Positions 1-8,507 of a DNA stretch of 64,000 nucleotides are shown in pieces. The position numbers and the translations under genes are program-made. Each line of letters starts with the position of its first letter. The first letter of the stretch is position 1. The DNA comes from Dyella sp. 2HG41-7 (lineage in GTDB: Bacteria > Pseudomonadota > Gammaproteobacteria > Xanthomonadales > Rhodanobacteraceae). Location of the stretch: assembly GCF_021390675.1 (NCBI RefSeq), contig NZ_JAJEJV010000004.1, positions 868,001 through 932,000 on the forward strand. Reading direction: 5' to 3'. Under the pieces are notes generated by a model, which searched no databases, had not been told where the DNA came from, and was given only the letters and a program-made list of their open reading frames with translations.

Positions 1-10
1 CTCGTTGCCC

Positions 11-115
11 GCGTTGCGCCTGAGCGGTTGCCAGGCGTCAGCGCGCGGCTTGACCAGACGGCCAGTCTGGCGCTGCGCCACGCACTGCCACCTGGCAACC
101 GCTCAGACACAACGC
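11..115. other. Large imperfect hairpin upstream of the glycosyltransferase gene
   Basis: Positions 20-35 (CTGAGCGGTTGCCAGG) are the exact reverse complement of 91-106. Outside them GCGTTG (11-16) pairs with CAACGC (110-115) across a symmetrical 3x3 internal loop. Inside, 39-49 pairs with 77-87 with two mismatches and CCAGAC (54-59) pairs with GTCTGG (65-70) around a 5-nt loop. The result is one rod of about 105 nt ending 16 nt before the ATG at 132. There is no T-tract, so it does not look like an intrinsic terminator. It could be a REP/MITE-like element, a leader structure, or the palindromic end of something outside the window. Confidence 0.6.
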
Positions 116-131
116 AAGCTACGTGGAGATC

Positions 132-1244
132 ATGAGCGGGCTCTTTGGATGGATCGCCGCGTCGCTGCCGGCATTGATGTGGGTAGGGCTGCTGCTGACA
201 CCGTGGCGGTCCTGGAGCACCCGTGAACGAATCGAAGCCGACCCCCATGCGGGGTCGGTCGATCTCAGCGAAATCACCGTACTGATTCCTGCACGCAACG
301 AGGCCGATGTCATCGGTCTCACGCTCGGCGGTTTGCAAGCGCAAGGCCATGGTCTGCAAGTGATCGTGGTGGATGATCAGTCCACCGACGATACGGCGAA
401 AATCGCCGCGTCCTTTCCGCACACACGCGTCGTAAGCGGTCAGCCTTTGCCGGAAGGTTGGGCGGGCAAGTTGTGGGCGTTGGAGCAGGGCAAGGCGCAT
501 GTGGACACGCGCATCACCTTGCTGCTGGATGCGGATATCCAATTGCAGCCCGGATTGCTGCCTGCGTTGCTGGCGCATAAAGAACGCGAGAACAGGCAAT
601 TCGTTTCGTTGATGGCCGACCTGCGGCGCACCAGTTTCTGGGATCGTTTGCTGCTCCCGGCGTTTGTGTATTACTTCAAGCTCATCTATCCCTTCGCATT
701 GTCCAATTCCAACTTCCGCCACGTCGCGGCGGCAGCTGGCGGTTGCATTCTCGTCGACACGGACGCGCTGCATCGCGCCGGCGCGTTCGCCAGTTTGCGC
801 AATGCGCTGATCGACGATTGCACGCTCGCGCGCCAGGTGAAAAACGCCGGCTATCGCATTTGGCTCGGCTTGAGCCGCGATGTGGTGAGTTTGCGTCCGT
901 ATGGCAGTCTGCGTTCCATTCACGACATGGTGGCGCGCTCCGCCTTCACGCAGCTCGGTTATTCCACCGTCGTGCTGCTGGTGGTGACGGTGCTTTTCGC
1001 TCTGGCCTACGGTTTGCCGTTCGTGCTGCTGGGCTATCCCGAGACTTGGCGCCTGGGTCTTATCGCCCTGGTGGCGATGATGATCAGCTATCTGCCCATG
1101 CTGCGTTACTACCAGATGCGGCTGGCGTGGGCTCTGTTGTTGCCGTTCGGCGCCGCGCTCTACCTGGGTATGACCTGGAGCTCAGCCATTCGCTACTGGC
1201 GTGGCGTCCGCTCCCGCTGGAAGGACCGCACTTACAGCACTTGA
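132..1244 (+). CDS. hpnB: HpnB-like family 2 glycosyltransferase, membrane-anchored
   Basis: A protein of 370 residues. An N-terminal membrane segment (about 3-23) is followed by a GT-A fold with the nucleotide-sugar signature VDDQSTDD (about 80-87) and a DAD metal-binding motif (about 133-135). Three or four membrane helices follow in the last 100 residues. Length, order and the end-loaded helices match the hopanoid-biosynthesis-associated glycosyltransferase HpnB, which is predicted to act on a lipid acceptor at the inner membrane. No other hopanoid gene is in view, so the pathway assignment rests on the protein alone. I chose ATG 132 with GGAG at 125-128 close in front; GTG 123 in the same frame is the alternative. 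The large hairpin lies immediately upstream. Confidence 0.75.
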   Translation: MSGLFGWIAASLPALMWVGLLLTPWRSWSTRERIEADPHAGSVDLSEITVLIPARNEADVIGLTLGGLQAQGHGLQVIVVDDQSTDDTAKIAASFPHTRVVSGQPLPEGWAGKLWALEQGKAHVDTRITLLLDADIQLQPGLLPALLAHKERENRQFVSLMADLRRTSFWDRLLLPAFVYYFKLIYPFALSNSNFRHVAAAAGGCILVDTDALHRAGAFASLRNALIDDCTLARQVKNAGYRIWLGLSRDVVSLRPYGSLRSIHDMVARSAFTQLGYSTVVLLVVTVLFALAYGLPFVLLGYPETWRLGLIALVAMMISYLPMLRYYQMRLAWALLLPFGAALYLGMTWSSAIRYWRGVRSRWKDRTYST

Positions 1245-1361
1245 CGAGGCCTTAGGCTCCTATGCCTTCGGACAGGCTTGGAAGATGGGTGACCTCTGGC
1301 TACAGTCGGAGGCTAAACCCTTCGATTCCCGTTCACGGGAAAGCCACTTTCGGGAGCTTTC

Positions 1362-3575
1362 ATGCCTCGTCTTCGTCTTCTTGCGATCGCCACGTCCGTC
1401 GTGCTCGCTGCGTGTTCCCAGTCGCCCAATAACGGCAATAACGCGGCGCCCGCGGCTTCCGGCACGGCGCCGGCCAAGGCATCGACCTCTGCTGCCGTCG
1501 AGGCGCAGGCAAGCAATCCGTTCTTCACGGTCAGCACGCTGCCGTATCAGGCGCCGCCGTTCGACAAGATCAAGGACACCGACTACCAGCCCGCCATCGA
1601 AGAAGGCATGAAGCAGCAGTTGGATGAGGTGGAGAAGATCGCCAACAATCCCGATGCGCCGACCTTCGAAAACACCTATGTCGCGCTGGAAAAATCCGGC
1701 GTGCTGCTCAACCGCGTGATGGCGGTGTTCAACGGCGTGACGTCGGCCAACACCAACGACGCCCTGCAGAAAGTGCAGGAAGACGAAGCGCCCAAGCTCG
1801 CCGCGCACCAGGATGCGATTCATCTCAACGGCAAACTGTTCCAGCGCATTCAAACCGTATACGACCAGCGCGATTCGTTGAAGCTCGATCCCGAATCGCA
1901 GCGCCTGATCGACGTGGTGTACCGCAACTTCGTCATGGCCGGTGCGAAGCTTTCCGACGCCGACAAAGCCAAGCTCAAGGATTACAACAAAGAAGAAGCC
2001 GGACTCCAGGCGCAGTTCAACAACAAGTTGCTCGCCGCGTCGAAGGCGGGCGCCTTGGTCGTCGATGACAAGAGCAAGCTTGCCGGTCTTTCCGACGCCG
2101 ACATTGCCGCCGCCGCGCAAGCGGCGAAAGATCGTCACCTCGATGGCAAGTGGGTGCTCACGCTGCAGAACACCACGCAGCAGCCGCTGCTGCAGGACCT
2201 GACCGATCGCGATACGCGCAAGGCGTTGTTCGATGCGTCGTGGACGCGCACGGAGAAGGGCGACGCTAACGACACGCGCGACCTCATCACGCGCCTCGCG
2301 CAATTGCGCGCGCAGGAAGCGAAGCTGCTCGGTTTTCCGAACTACGCCGCGTGGACGCTGCAGGACCAGATGGCCAAGACGCCGGAAACGGTGATGGATT
2401 TCATGAACAAGCTTGCGCCGGCGGCCGTCGCGCGCGCCAAGATGGAAGCTGCGGATATCCAGAAGCAGATTGACAAGGATCAGGCGGCGCTCAAGCAACC
2501 TACCTTCAAGCTCGAACCGTGGGATTGGGAGCATTACGCCGAAGAAGTGCGCAAGGCCAAATACGATCTCGACGATTCCCAGATCAAGCCGTATTTCGAA
2601 CTGGATAACGTGCTGCAAAACGGCGTGTTCTACGCCGCCAACCAGCTCTATGGTTTGACTTTCAAAGAACGCAAAGACATTCCGGTCTACAACCCGGACG
2701 TGCGCGTGTTCGAAGTGTTCGACAAAGACGGCAAGTCGATGGCGCTGGCGTATTTCGACTACTTCAAGCGCGACAACAAGAACGGCGGCGCGTGGATGGA
2801 CAATTTCGTCCAGCAATCCAAGCTGCTGGGCACCAAGCCAGTGATCTACAACGTCGCCAACTTCACCAAGCCTGCGCCCGGTCAGCCGGCGCTGTTGTCG
2901 ATGGACGACGTGGTGACCATGTTCCACGAGTTCGGCCACGGCTTGCACGGCTTGTTCGCCGATGAGCAATACCCGACGCTCTCCGGTACGCAGACCGCGC
3001 GCGACTTCGTGGAATTCCCGTCGCAGTTCAACGAACACTGGGCGGTCGATCCGAAAGTGTTCGCCAACTACGCCAAGCACTATCAAACGCACCAGCCGAT
3101 GCCGCAGGCCCTGGTCGACAAGATCAAGAAGGCGGGCATGTTTAACAAGGGCTACGACATGACCGAGCTGGTCTCGGCGGCGATGCTCGATATGAACTGG
3201 CATATGCTCGGCGCCGATGAACCCAAGCAAGACGCCGACGCTTTCGAAACGGCAGCGCTGAAGAAGGATGGCACGGATCTCTCCTACGTTCCGCCGCGCT
3301 ATCGCTCCAGCTACTTCCTGCACATCTGGAGCAACGGTTACTCCGCCGGCTACTACGCGTACCTGTGGACGCAGATGCTTGCCGACGACGCGTTCGAAGG
3401 CTTCAAGCAGCACGGCGGCCTGACGCGCGACAACGGCGATCGTTTCCGGGCGATGATTCTTTCGCGCGGCAATACGGTGGAGCTGGCCAAACTGTACAAA
3501 GATTGGCGCGGACAAGACCCGGACATCAAGCCGATGCTGATCAACCGTGGCTTGAAGCAAGAGCCCGCGAAATAA
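1362..3575 (+). CDS. dcp: M3 family zinc metallopeptidase (peptidyl-dipeptidase Dcp-like), lipoprotein
   Basis: A protein of 737 residues. It starts with a lipoprotein signal: basic MPRLR, a short hydrophobic stretch and the lipobox LAAC, then a low-complexity Ala/Asn linker of about 40 residues before the peptidase. The zinc site HEFGH is at 522-526 and a third acidic ligand is expected in the DFVEFPSQF segment just after it. Both are typical of the oligopeptidase A / Dcp (M3A) family, which trims short peptides. The lipobox argues for an envelope, probably periplasmic, location, as in Xanthomonadales homologues and unlike cytosolic E. coli Dcp. The gene is monocistronic: it is followed by a strong terminator and a convergent gene. 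Dcp versus OpdA cannot be settled from sequence alone. Confidence 0.9.
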   Translation: MPRLRLLAIATSVVLAACSQSPNNGNNAAPAASGTAPAKASTSAAVEAQASNPFFTVSTLPYQAPPFDKIKDTDYQPAIEEGMKQQLDEVEKIANNPDAPTFENTYVALEKSGVLLNRVMAVFNGVTSANTNDALQKVQEDEAPKLAAHQDAIHLNGKLFQRIQTVYDQRDSLKLDPESQRLIDVVYRNFVMAGAKLSDADKAKLKDYNKEEAGLQAQFNNKLLAASKAGALVVDDKSKLAGLSDADIAAAAQAAKDRHLDGKWVLTLQNTTQQPLLQDLTDRDTRKALFDASWTRTEKGDANDTRDLITRLAQLRAQEAKLLGFPNYAAWTLQDQMAKTPETVMDFMNKLAPAAVARAKMEAADIQKQIDKDQAALKQPTFKLEPWDWEHYAEEVRKAKYDLDDSQIKPYFELDNVLQNGVFYAANQLYGLTFKERKDIPVYNPDVRVFEVFDKDGKSMALAYFDYFKRDNKNGGAWMDNFVQQSKLLGTKPVIYNVANFTKPAPGQPALLSMDDVVTMFHEFGHGLHGLFADEQYPTLSGTQTARDFVEFPSQFNEHWAVDPKVFANYAKHYQTHQPMPQALVDKIKKAGMFNKGYDMTELVSAAMLDMNWHMLGADEPKQDADAFETAALKKDGTDLSYVPPRYRSSYFLHIWSNGYSAGYYAYLWTQMLADDAFEGFKQHGGLTRDNGDRFRAMILSRGNTVELAKLYKDWRGQDPDIKPMLINRGLKQEPAK

Positions 3576-3594
3576 GCATCACGATCGCGCAATG

Positions 3595-3625
3595 AAAAAG
3601 GCCGGCATCATGCCGGCCTTTTTTT
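3595..3625. terminator. Bidirectional rho-independent terminator
   Basis: GGCCGGC (3600-3606) and GCCGGCC (3612-3618) form a stem with a 5-nt loop. It is followed by seven T on the + strand (3619-3625) and preceded by five A (3595-3599), which gives a T-run on the - strand. It sits between the converging peptidase gene and the GH93-like gene and can end both transcripts. Confidence 0.9.
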
Positions 3626-3645
3626 GTCGTGCGGTGCTACGTCGG

Positions 3646-5208
3646 TCAGTTGAGCTGCCACTGCTGCGGTGGCAATCCGTTATCGGTCCAGATCTGCAAT
3701 TGCGTGCCGTGCGTGGTCGATCCGCCGGTATCGTCCAACATCAATGAACCGGATGCCTGGTTCATCAGTTTGTACGTGCCGTTGCCGAGGTCCATAAACA
3801 GCCACGCTTGGTTGGCGTTGCCCACGCAACCCCACAAGGTAACTTTGTTGCCAGGTGTCGTGCTGCCGCCGGTGTTGTCCACGCACAAGCCCGAGTACTG
3901 ATTCTGGATGCTGTACCAGCCACCGCCCTCGGCGTGCACCGTCCAGTTCTGCACCGACAAGCCGTTGCAATCCCACAGTTCCGCGCTGGTGTTGTTGGTC
4001 GTGCCCCAGCCGGTGTCGTCCAGACACAATGCGGTGTCTTGCATATTGTGGAAGGCGAACGTCGATCCGTCGGCAGGCAGGTTGTTCCACGATTCGCTGC
4101 CGTAGTACGTGATGCATCCGCCATTGTTGTAATCCGACGCCAACTCCAAAATATTCGAGCCGTCGGTGGCGGGCAACAAGGCCGAGGAATAGTTCGGGCA
4201 ATAGTTGTCGTACGCCGTCGGAACCTGCACGGGTGCGTTGATCGTGTACCAATTGCCGCTACCGTCGACATTCGTATTCACGAACAAGACTTTGCCGTTG
4301 TAGCTCGACACGCTGTTGTTGGACTCGTACATCACCTGACCGACCAGCACGATCGCACCGTTGCTTGAGATGGCCGACGGGCTCCACACATTGACCGGCG
4401 CATGTTCCAGATACTGGCCGGACGTCGTCGCGATTTTGGTGCCGGTGTTGGTGGGATCGCCAAAATTCCAACCGTCCGTCGACGTGCGATAGAACACGGT
4501 GCATGCAGCCGGACCGCACAACTCGTAGCTCATAAAGAAATGGCCGTTCGGCAACTTGCTTACCGTCGCCATGCCGGGGCGATCCGCTTGCACGGTGCTG
4601 GCCACCGTATTGGTTTCGTCCTGCCACGTCTGGCCGTTGTACGTACGGATTTGCGCAAGCTTCTGACTGCAACAGCCATCGGTCTCGTCGGACCAGAACA
4701 TCACCAATGCGCCGTCGTTGGCCACTTCGAATTGCGGCTCCCACAAACCGTGCGTGCTATCGCCGCGTGTCACGGGCGTGCTGTGGTACGTCCACGAGAT
4801 ACCTTGGTTGGTGCTGGTATAAACCTCGATGGCCGGTGTCGTCGTATTGTTGTAAGTGGCCGCGAATATCAGCGTCCCGGCTCCCAGCGCGCCGACTTGC
4901 TGAGGAAGCTCGTAGAGCGTCGCACAGCAATATTCGGAACTGCCGCTGATGGCCGGCACCGTACCGATCAAGTTCCAACTCGAGCCATTGTTCGTGCTCT
5001 GAAAAATGACGCCGTTGGTGCTCGCCACCAGCATTCCATTCACTGAAGGCGAACCATGTTCCAAACGAACCACGCGTGGGTAAAGCGTACTGCTGTTAAG
5101 CAAGGTCCCCGTGGCCGCATGAGCCGGTCGCGCGCCGACAGCGAGCGATAACGCCACTAACAGTAGCAACAGGGAACTCCAAGCCGACCAGAACTTCGGG
5201 TGTTTCAT
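3646..5208 (-). CDS. Secreted GH93/sialidase-like beta-propeller glycosidase with C-terminal ricin-type lectin (CBM13)
   Basis: A protein of 520 residues. It has a signal peptide (MKHPKFW, a Leu-rich core, AHA at about 29-31), then a six-bladed-propeller domain with Asp-box-like motifs (STNNGSSW, STNQGISW, RTSTDGWNF) typical of sialidase/BNR and GH93 exo-arabinanase folds. Residues from about 382 form a beta-trefoil lectin domain with three repeats ending QNW, QAW and QQW. Start: ATG at 5208 has AGGAG about 8 nt upstream; an in-frame start 10 codons earlier has none. It lies 162 bp downstream of the sugar porter gene in the same direction and probably belongs to the galactose operon. GH93 enzymes release arabinobiose from arabinan. 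I cannot exclude another exo-glycosidase activity; the catalytic residues were not assigned. Confidence 0.75.
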   Translation of the reverse strand: MKHPKFWSAWSSLLLLLVALSLAVGARPAHAATGTLLNSSTLYPRVVRLEHGSPSVNGMLVASTNGVIFQSTNNGSSWNLIGTVPAISGSSEYCCATLYELPQQVGALGAGTLIFAATYNNTTTPAIEVYTSTNQGISWTYHSTPVTRGDSTHGLWEPQFEVANDGALVMFWSDETDGCCSQKLAQIRTYNGQTWQDETNTVASTVQADRPGMATVSKLPNGHFFMSYELCGPAACTVFYRTSTDGWNFGDPTNTGTKIATTSGQYLEHAPVNVWSPSAISSNGAIVLVGQVMYESNNSVSSYNGKVLFVNTNVDGSGNWYTINAPVQVPTAYDNYCPNYSSALLPATDGSNILELASDYNNGGCITYYGSESWNNLPADGSTFAFHNMQDTALCLDDTGWGTTNNTSAELWDCNGLSVQNWTVHAEGGGWYSIQNQYSGLCVDNTGGSTTPGNKVTLWGCVGNANQAWLFMDLGNGTYKLMNQASGSLMLDDTGGSTTHGTQLQIWTDNGLPPQQWQLN

Positions 5209-5289
5209 AAAGCATCTCCTTTGCCGCGGATGCAGCAATGCGATGAGTTGAAGACAAAGCCGAATGTGTCGTTCTTGTGTGTGTTATGA

Positions 5290-5311
5290 CCGGCCGACGA
5301 ACGTCGGCCGG
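5290..5311. other. Intercistronic perfect hairpin
   Basis: CCGGCCGAC (5290-5298) and GTCGGCCGG (5303-5311) form a perfect 9-bp stem with a 4-nt loop. It sits between the sugar porter stop (5371) and the GH93-like gene start (5208), both leftward. No T-run follows on the - strand, so it is more likely an mRNA-stability or partial attenuation element than a full terminator. Confidence 0.6.
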
Positions 5312-5370
5312 GAGTTCCCCAAACGAGGGTCGCGCACGCAGTGCAAACGACCCTTAAACCCGCCAAATAA

Positions 5371-6759
5371 TCAGCGACCGATTTCGCGCAGTCGCTTGCC
5401 GCTCATTAGATTGCGTTCGATCTGTTCGAGCGTGACGCCTTTGGTTTCCGGCACCAGCCAGATCGTCAACACGATGAACACTGCGTTGAACGCGGCATAA
5501 AGCCAGAACGTCGCCGCGTTGCCGATGCCGTTGAGCAGACTCAGAAAGGACACGCCGACCAACCAATTGGCCGCCCAGTTGGTGAAGGTGGAGCAGCCAA
5601 TGCCGAAATCGCGACCCTTGAGCGGTTGAATCTCCGAGCACAACGTCCAGATCAGCGGACCGGCGGACATCGCGAAGCCCACGATAAAGACCAGCAGCAT
5701 GCCCACCGTGAAAATCTGCTGGACGTGCGTGTGGATGCCCAGATGCATCATCGTGCCGACCACGCCGAGGCCCAGCACCATGACGACGAAGCCAATGTAC
5801 AAAATCGGCTTGCGACCCAATTTGTCCACCAGGCCGATCGCGATAAAGGTGGCCAATACGTTGACCAGATCGACGATGACCGTAAACCACATCTGCGCTT
5901 CCGTCGCGTAACCCATGCCTTCGAAAATGCGTGGGGCGTAATACATCACCACGTTCATGCCGGTGAGCTGCTGCATGATTTGCAGCAGCACGCCAAGACC
6001 CACCGAACGACGGAAGTTCGCGTTCTGGAAAAACATGTGGATGCCGCGTTGCGGCGTCTTCAGCTGCTCGCGGATTTCGCCGATTTCGCGGGCGATGGCG
6101 TCGGTGCTGCCGAGCAAACGATGCAGCACTTGCTCGGCCTCGGGTTCGCGGTTGCGCATCATCAGCCAACGCGGGCTTTCCGGCAGAAAGGCCACGCCAA
6201 CCAGAAACAGTGCGCCGGGAATCGCGATGATGCCCAGCATCCAGCGCCAGTTGCCGGTGTAACTCAGCGCGGCATTGGAAAGCGCCGCGACAAGGATGCC
6301 GATGGTGATCATCAACTGATACAGCGAGATCATCGCGCCACGAATCGATTCCGGCGCGATCTCGGCCAAATACAGCGGCGCGGTGAAACTGGCGATGCCG
6401 ATCGCCAGGCCGAGCACGAAGCGGCCTACGATCAATACCTCGGGTGTCCACGCTACGCCGCACACCACCGATCCTGCGACGAACAACACCGCGCCAAGAA
6501 TCAGCGAGCGCTTGCGTCCCAGTTGACTGGATAGCCAGCCTGCGCTGAGCGCACCGACCGCGGCGCCGGCCATCATGATCGAGACAATCCACTCGATGGT
6601 GTTGTCGCTGATCGCGAAGTCCTTTTGTATAAACTGCTGCGCGCCGGCGATGACGCCGATGTCCAGACCGAACATCAGTCCGGCTAGCGCAGCGAGCACG
6701 CAGGTAAAAATGGCGGTGGCCTTGGCGTGTGTCGCCACGGGTGTAGCAATGGCACTCAT
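5371..6759 (-). CDS. MFS sugar:proton symporter (XylE/GalP/AraE family)
   Basis: A protein of 462 residues with 12 predicted membrane helices. Sugar-porter signatures are visible: the first-loop GRKRS motif after helix 2, PESPRWL after helix 6, its repeat GRKPILYIG in the second half, and PETKGVTLEQIE at the C-terminus. Start: ATG at 6759 is preceded by GGGGAG at good spacing; the upstream in-frame extension is not needed. It follows the lactonase gene by 70 bp. Given the galactose-oxidising enzymes upstream in the same operon, it most likely imports D-galactose (or L-arabinose) across the inner membrane. The substrate is inferred from context. Confidence 0.88.
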   Translation of the reverse strand: MSAIATPVATHAKATAIFTCVLAALAGLMFGLDIGVIAGAQQFIQKDFAISDNTIEWIVSIMMAGAAVGALSAGWLSSQLGRKRSLILGAVLFVAGSVVCGVAWTPEVLIVGRFVLGLAIGIASFTAPLYLAEIAPESIRGAMISLYQLMITIGILVAALSNAALSYTGNWRWMLGIIAIPGALFLVGVAFLPESPRWLMMRNREPEAEQVLHRLLGSTDAIAREIGEIREQLKTPQRGIHMFFQNANFRRSVGLGVLLQIMQQLTGMNVVMYYAPRIFEGMGYATEAQMWFTVIVDLVNVLATFIAIGLVDKLGRKPILYIGFVVMVLGLGVVGTMMHLGIHTHVQQIFTVGMLLVFIVGFAMSAGPLIWTLCSEIQPLKGRDFGIGCSTFTNWAANWLVGVSFLSLLNGIGNAATFWLYAAFNAVFIVLTIWLVPETKGVTLEQIERNLMSGKRLREIGR

Positions 6760-6829
6760 GAATGACTCCCCGGTCGGTTGCGTCGCGCGGATGCCTCCAT
6801 CGACATCTTCATCTTGACGCGAAAAAAAT

Positions 6830-7720
6830 TCATGCAGGTCGGCCTGCGAACAACGGTTCGGGCATGCCGGTGAAGGGAACTTCCATGGCGAACAAGCCGC
6901 CGGCATGCGGATCTTTCGTCAGCGCATCGGGCGATAGACCGTCGCGCGCGCTGGTGATGTAAAGCGTGTTGAAGCGTTCGCCGCCAAAGGCAATGCGTGT
7001 CGGCTGTCGCGTCGGCACGGTGACGACGAGATCTTCCTTGCCGTCACGGTCATAACGCACGACGCGACCCAGCCCCCACTGCGCATTCCACAAGCCGCCT
7101 TCCATATCGACGGCCGAGCCATCGGGATCGCCATCGAGATGCGACAGATCGATATGCGTGGTATCGGCGGTCACACGATCGCCATAATTGCAGCGACGAA
7201 TCACGCCGGCCATCGAATCGCAGTAATACATCGTCCAGCCATCGGGACTGAAGGCGATGCTGTTGCTGATGGCGACATGGCCGAGCGGCAGTTGCTCGAC
7301 CGTGAGATCTGCATTCAACCGATAGAAGCTGCCGGCGGCGCGCCGCGGTTCGTCGCCCACCGGTTCGTGCAGCGTTCCGAACACGAACCGCCCCTGCCGA
7401 TCGCACGCGCCATCGTTGAGTCGCGTGGGCAGGCCGTGTTCGACTTGCGCGATCTCGATCAGCTCGCCGCTATCTTCGTGGAAGAACGCCAGTCGACTCG
7501 ACAACCCAAGCAGCAGCCAACCTTCGTCCTGACATAGCGCAAACGACGCCAGTCGCTCCGGCATCGTCCACTGACGCGTGCTGCCGTCGGCGGGGCGATA
7601 ACGCCACAGCACCGACTGCTGAATATCCGTCCAGTACAACGATTGGCTGCGCGCGCACCACGTGACGCCTTCACCCAACGTGTTGTGCACGTCCAGCAGC
7701 AGTTCGGCTTTCAACGTCAT
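6830..7720 (-). CDS. SMP-30/gluconolactonase family sugar lactonase
   Basis: A protein of 296 residues with the SMP-30 six-bladed propeller pattern. LGEGVTW near the N-terminus carries the metal-binding Glu (about 17), NDGACDRQGRFVFGT and ISNSIAFSPDG supply the usual Asn ligands, and DPDGSAVDMEGGLWNAQW supplies the Asp. Members hydrolyse aldono-lactones using a divalent metal. The start overlaps the stop of the dehydrogenase gene (ATGA at 7717-7720), which implies translational coupling. Its place directly after the sugar dehydrogenase indicates that it opens the galactono-lactone made by that enzyme. It is cytosolic, with no signal peptide when read from this start. Substrate specificity (galactono- versus arabinono-lactone) is inferred. 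Confidence 0.87.
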   Translation of the reverse strand: MTLKAELLLDVHNTLGEGVTWCARSQSLYWTDIQQSVLWRYRPADGSTRQWTMPERLASFALCQDEGWLLLGLSSRLAFFHEDSGELIEIAQVEHGLPTRLNDGACDRQGRFVFGTLHEPVGDEPRRAAGSFYRLNADLTVEQLPLGHVAISNSIAFSPDGWTMYYCDSMAGVIRRCNYGDRVTADTTHIDLSHLDGDPDGSAVDMEGGLWNAQWGLGRVVRYDRDGKEDLVVTVPTRQPTRIAFGGERFNTLYITSARDGLSPDALTKDPHAGGLFAMEVPFTGMPEPLFAGRPA

Positions 7721-8481
7721 GCCCAGCCGCCATCGATAATGAAATCGTGACCCGTGCACATGCGACTGTCGTCGGAGGCTAGAAACAAAGCGGCGCGTGC
7801 GATGTCGTCGCCGCCGAGATAACCGGGCATGCATTGCTTGCGTCGGATCTCTTCTTCGCCGGCTTCGTCGAGCCAAAGCTCACGTTGCTTTTCGGTAATC
7901 ACCCAGCCCGGAACCAGGCCGTTGATGCGAATACGATCCTTGCCCAATTCGCGCGCAAGGCCGTTCACCAGGCCGCGAATGGCCGACTTAGCCATCGCAT
8001 ACATCGGATAGCCGGCATTCTTGATCATCCACCCGGTGGAACCCAGGCAAATGACGGAGCCGCCGCCGAGCTCGCGCATACCAGACACGACGGCCTGCGT
8101 GGCGAAATACTGATGCCGAAGGTTGACGCCGATGCTTTGCTCGAATTCCTCCGGCGTGGTGTCTTGCAAGCGATGACGACGGTCGTTGGCGGCATTGTTG
8201 ATCAACACGCCGAACGTGCCGACGCGCTGGCTTGCCGCGGCAATGGTGTTTTTCAGTGCTGCGATATCCGTTACGTCGCAAGGAAAAAACTGCGGCGCGT
8301 GACGCACGCCCGATATCGACGAAGACAGCGCCGCCGCACCTCTTTCGTCGATATCGAGAAACGCGACGCGCGCGCCTTGCTGCGCGAAATGCGCGACAAA
8401 AGCGGCGCCGATACCGGTGGCGCCGCCGGTGATCAGCACCGAGCGATCGGTCAAGCTTGGATACGTGGCAAACGTGGACAT
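7717..8481 (-). CDS. SDR family sugar dehydrogenase, probable D-galactose 1-dehydrogenase
   Basis: A protein of 254 residues with a classical short-chain dehydrogenase layout: cofactor motif TGGATGIG (18-25), an acidic residue after strand 2 (D43, favouring NAD), NNAA (95-98), catalytic S148, Y161 and K165 (YAMAK), and the C-terminal IDGGW. The first step of the De Ley-Doudoroff pathway is oxidation of galactose to its lactone, and this is the only oxidoreductase in the operon. It starts 26 bp after the stop of the galactonate dehydratase gene and overlaps the lactonase gene by 4 nt. L-arabinose could also be a substrate, since enzymes of this type often accept both sugars. Confidence 0.82.
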   Translation of the reverse strand: MSTFATYPSLTDRSVLITGGATGIGAAFVAHFAQQGARVAFLDIDERGAAALSSSISGVRHAPQFFPCDVTDIAALKNTIAAASQRVGTFGVLINNAANDRRHRLQDTTPEEFEQSIGVNLRHQYFATQAVVSGMRELGGGSVICLGSTGWMIKNAGYPMYAMAKSAIRGLVNGLARELGKDRIRINGLVPGWVITEKQRELWLDEAGEEEIRRKQCMPGYLGGDDIARAALFLASDDSRMCTGHDFIIDGGWA

Positions 8482-8507
8482 GTCGGATCTCGTGAAAGAA
8501 AAGGCGC

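Noticed and set aside
11-115. Possible integron attC site
   Set aside because: The arms contain GTTGCC...GGCAAC, but the core does not fit GTTRRRY, no integrase is near, and the neighbouring genes are not cassette-like.
1260-3560. Long open frame on the - strand antisense to the M3 peptidase gene
   Set aside because: Its product is dominated by Arg, His, Val and Leu with no domain or signal, as expected from the complement of a high-GC gene; the + strand frame has a zinc motif and lipobox.
3646-5208. True sialidase assignment for the propeller enzyme
   Set aside because: Asp-box-like motifs alone occur in many propellers; I see no FRIP-type motif near the N-terminus, and context points to plant-glycan use.
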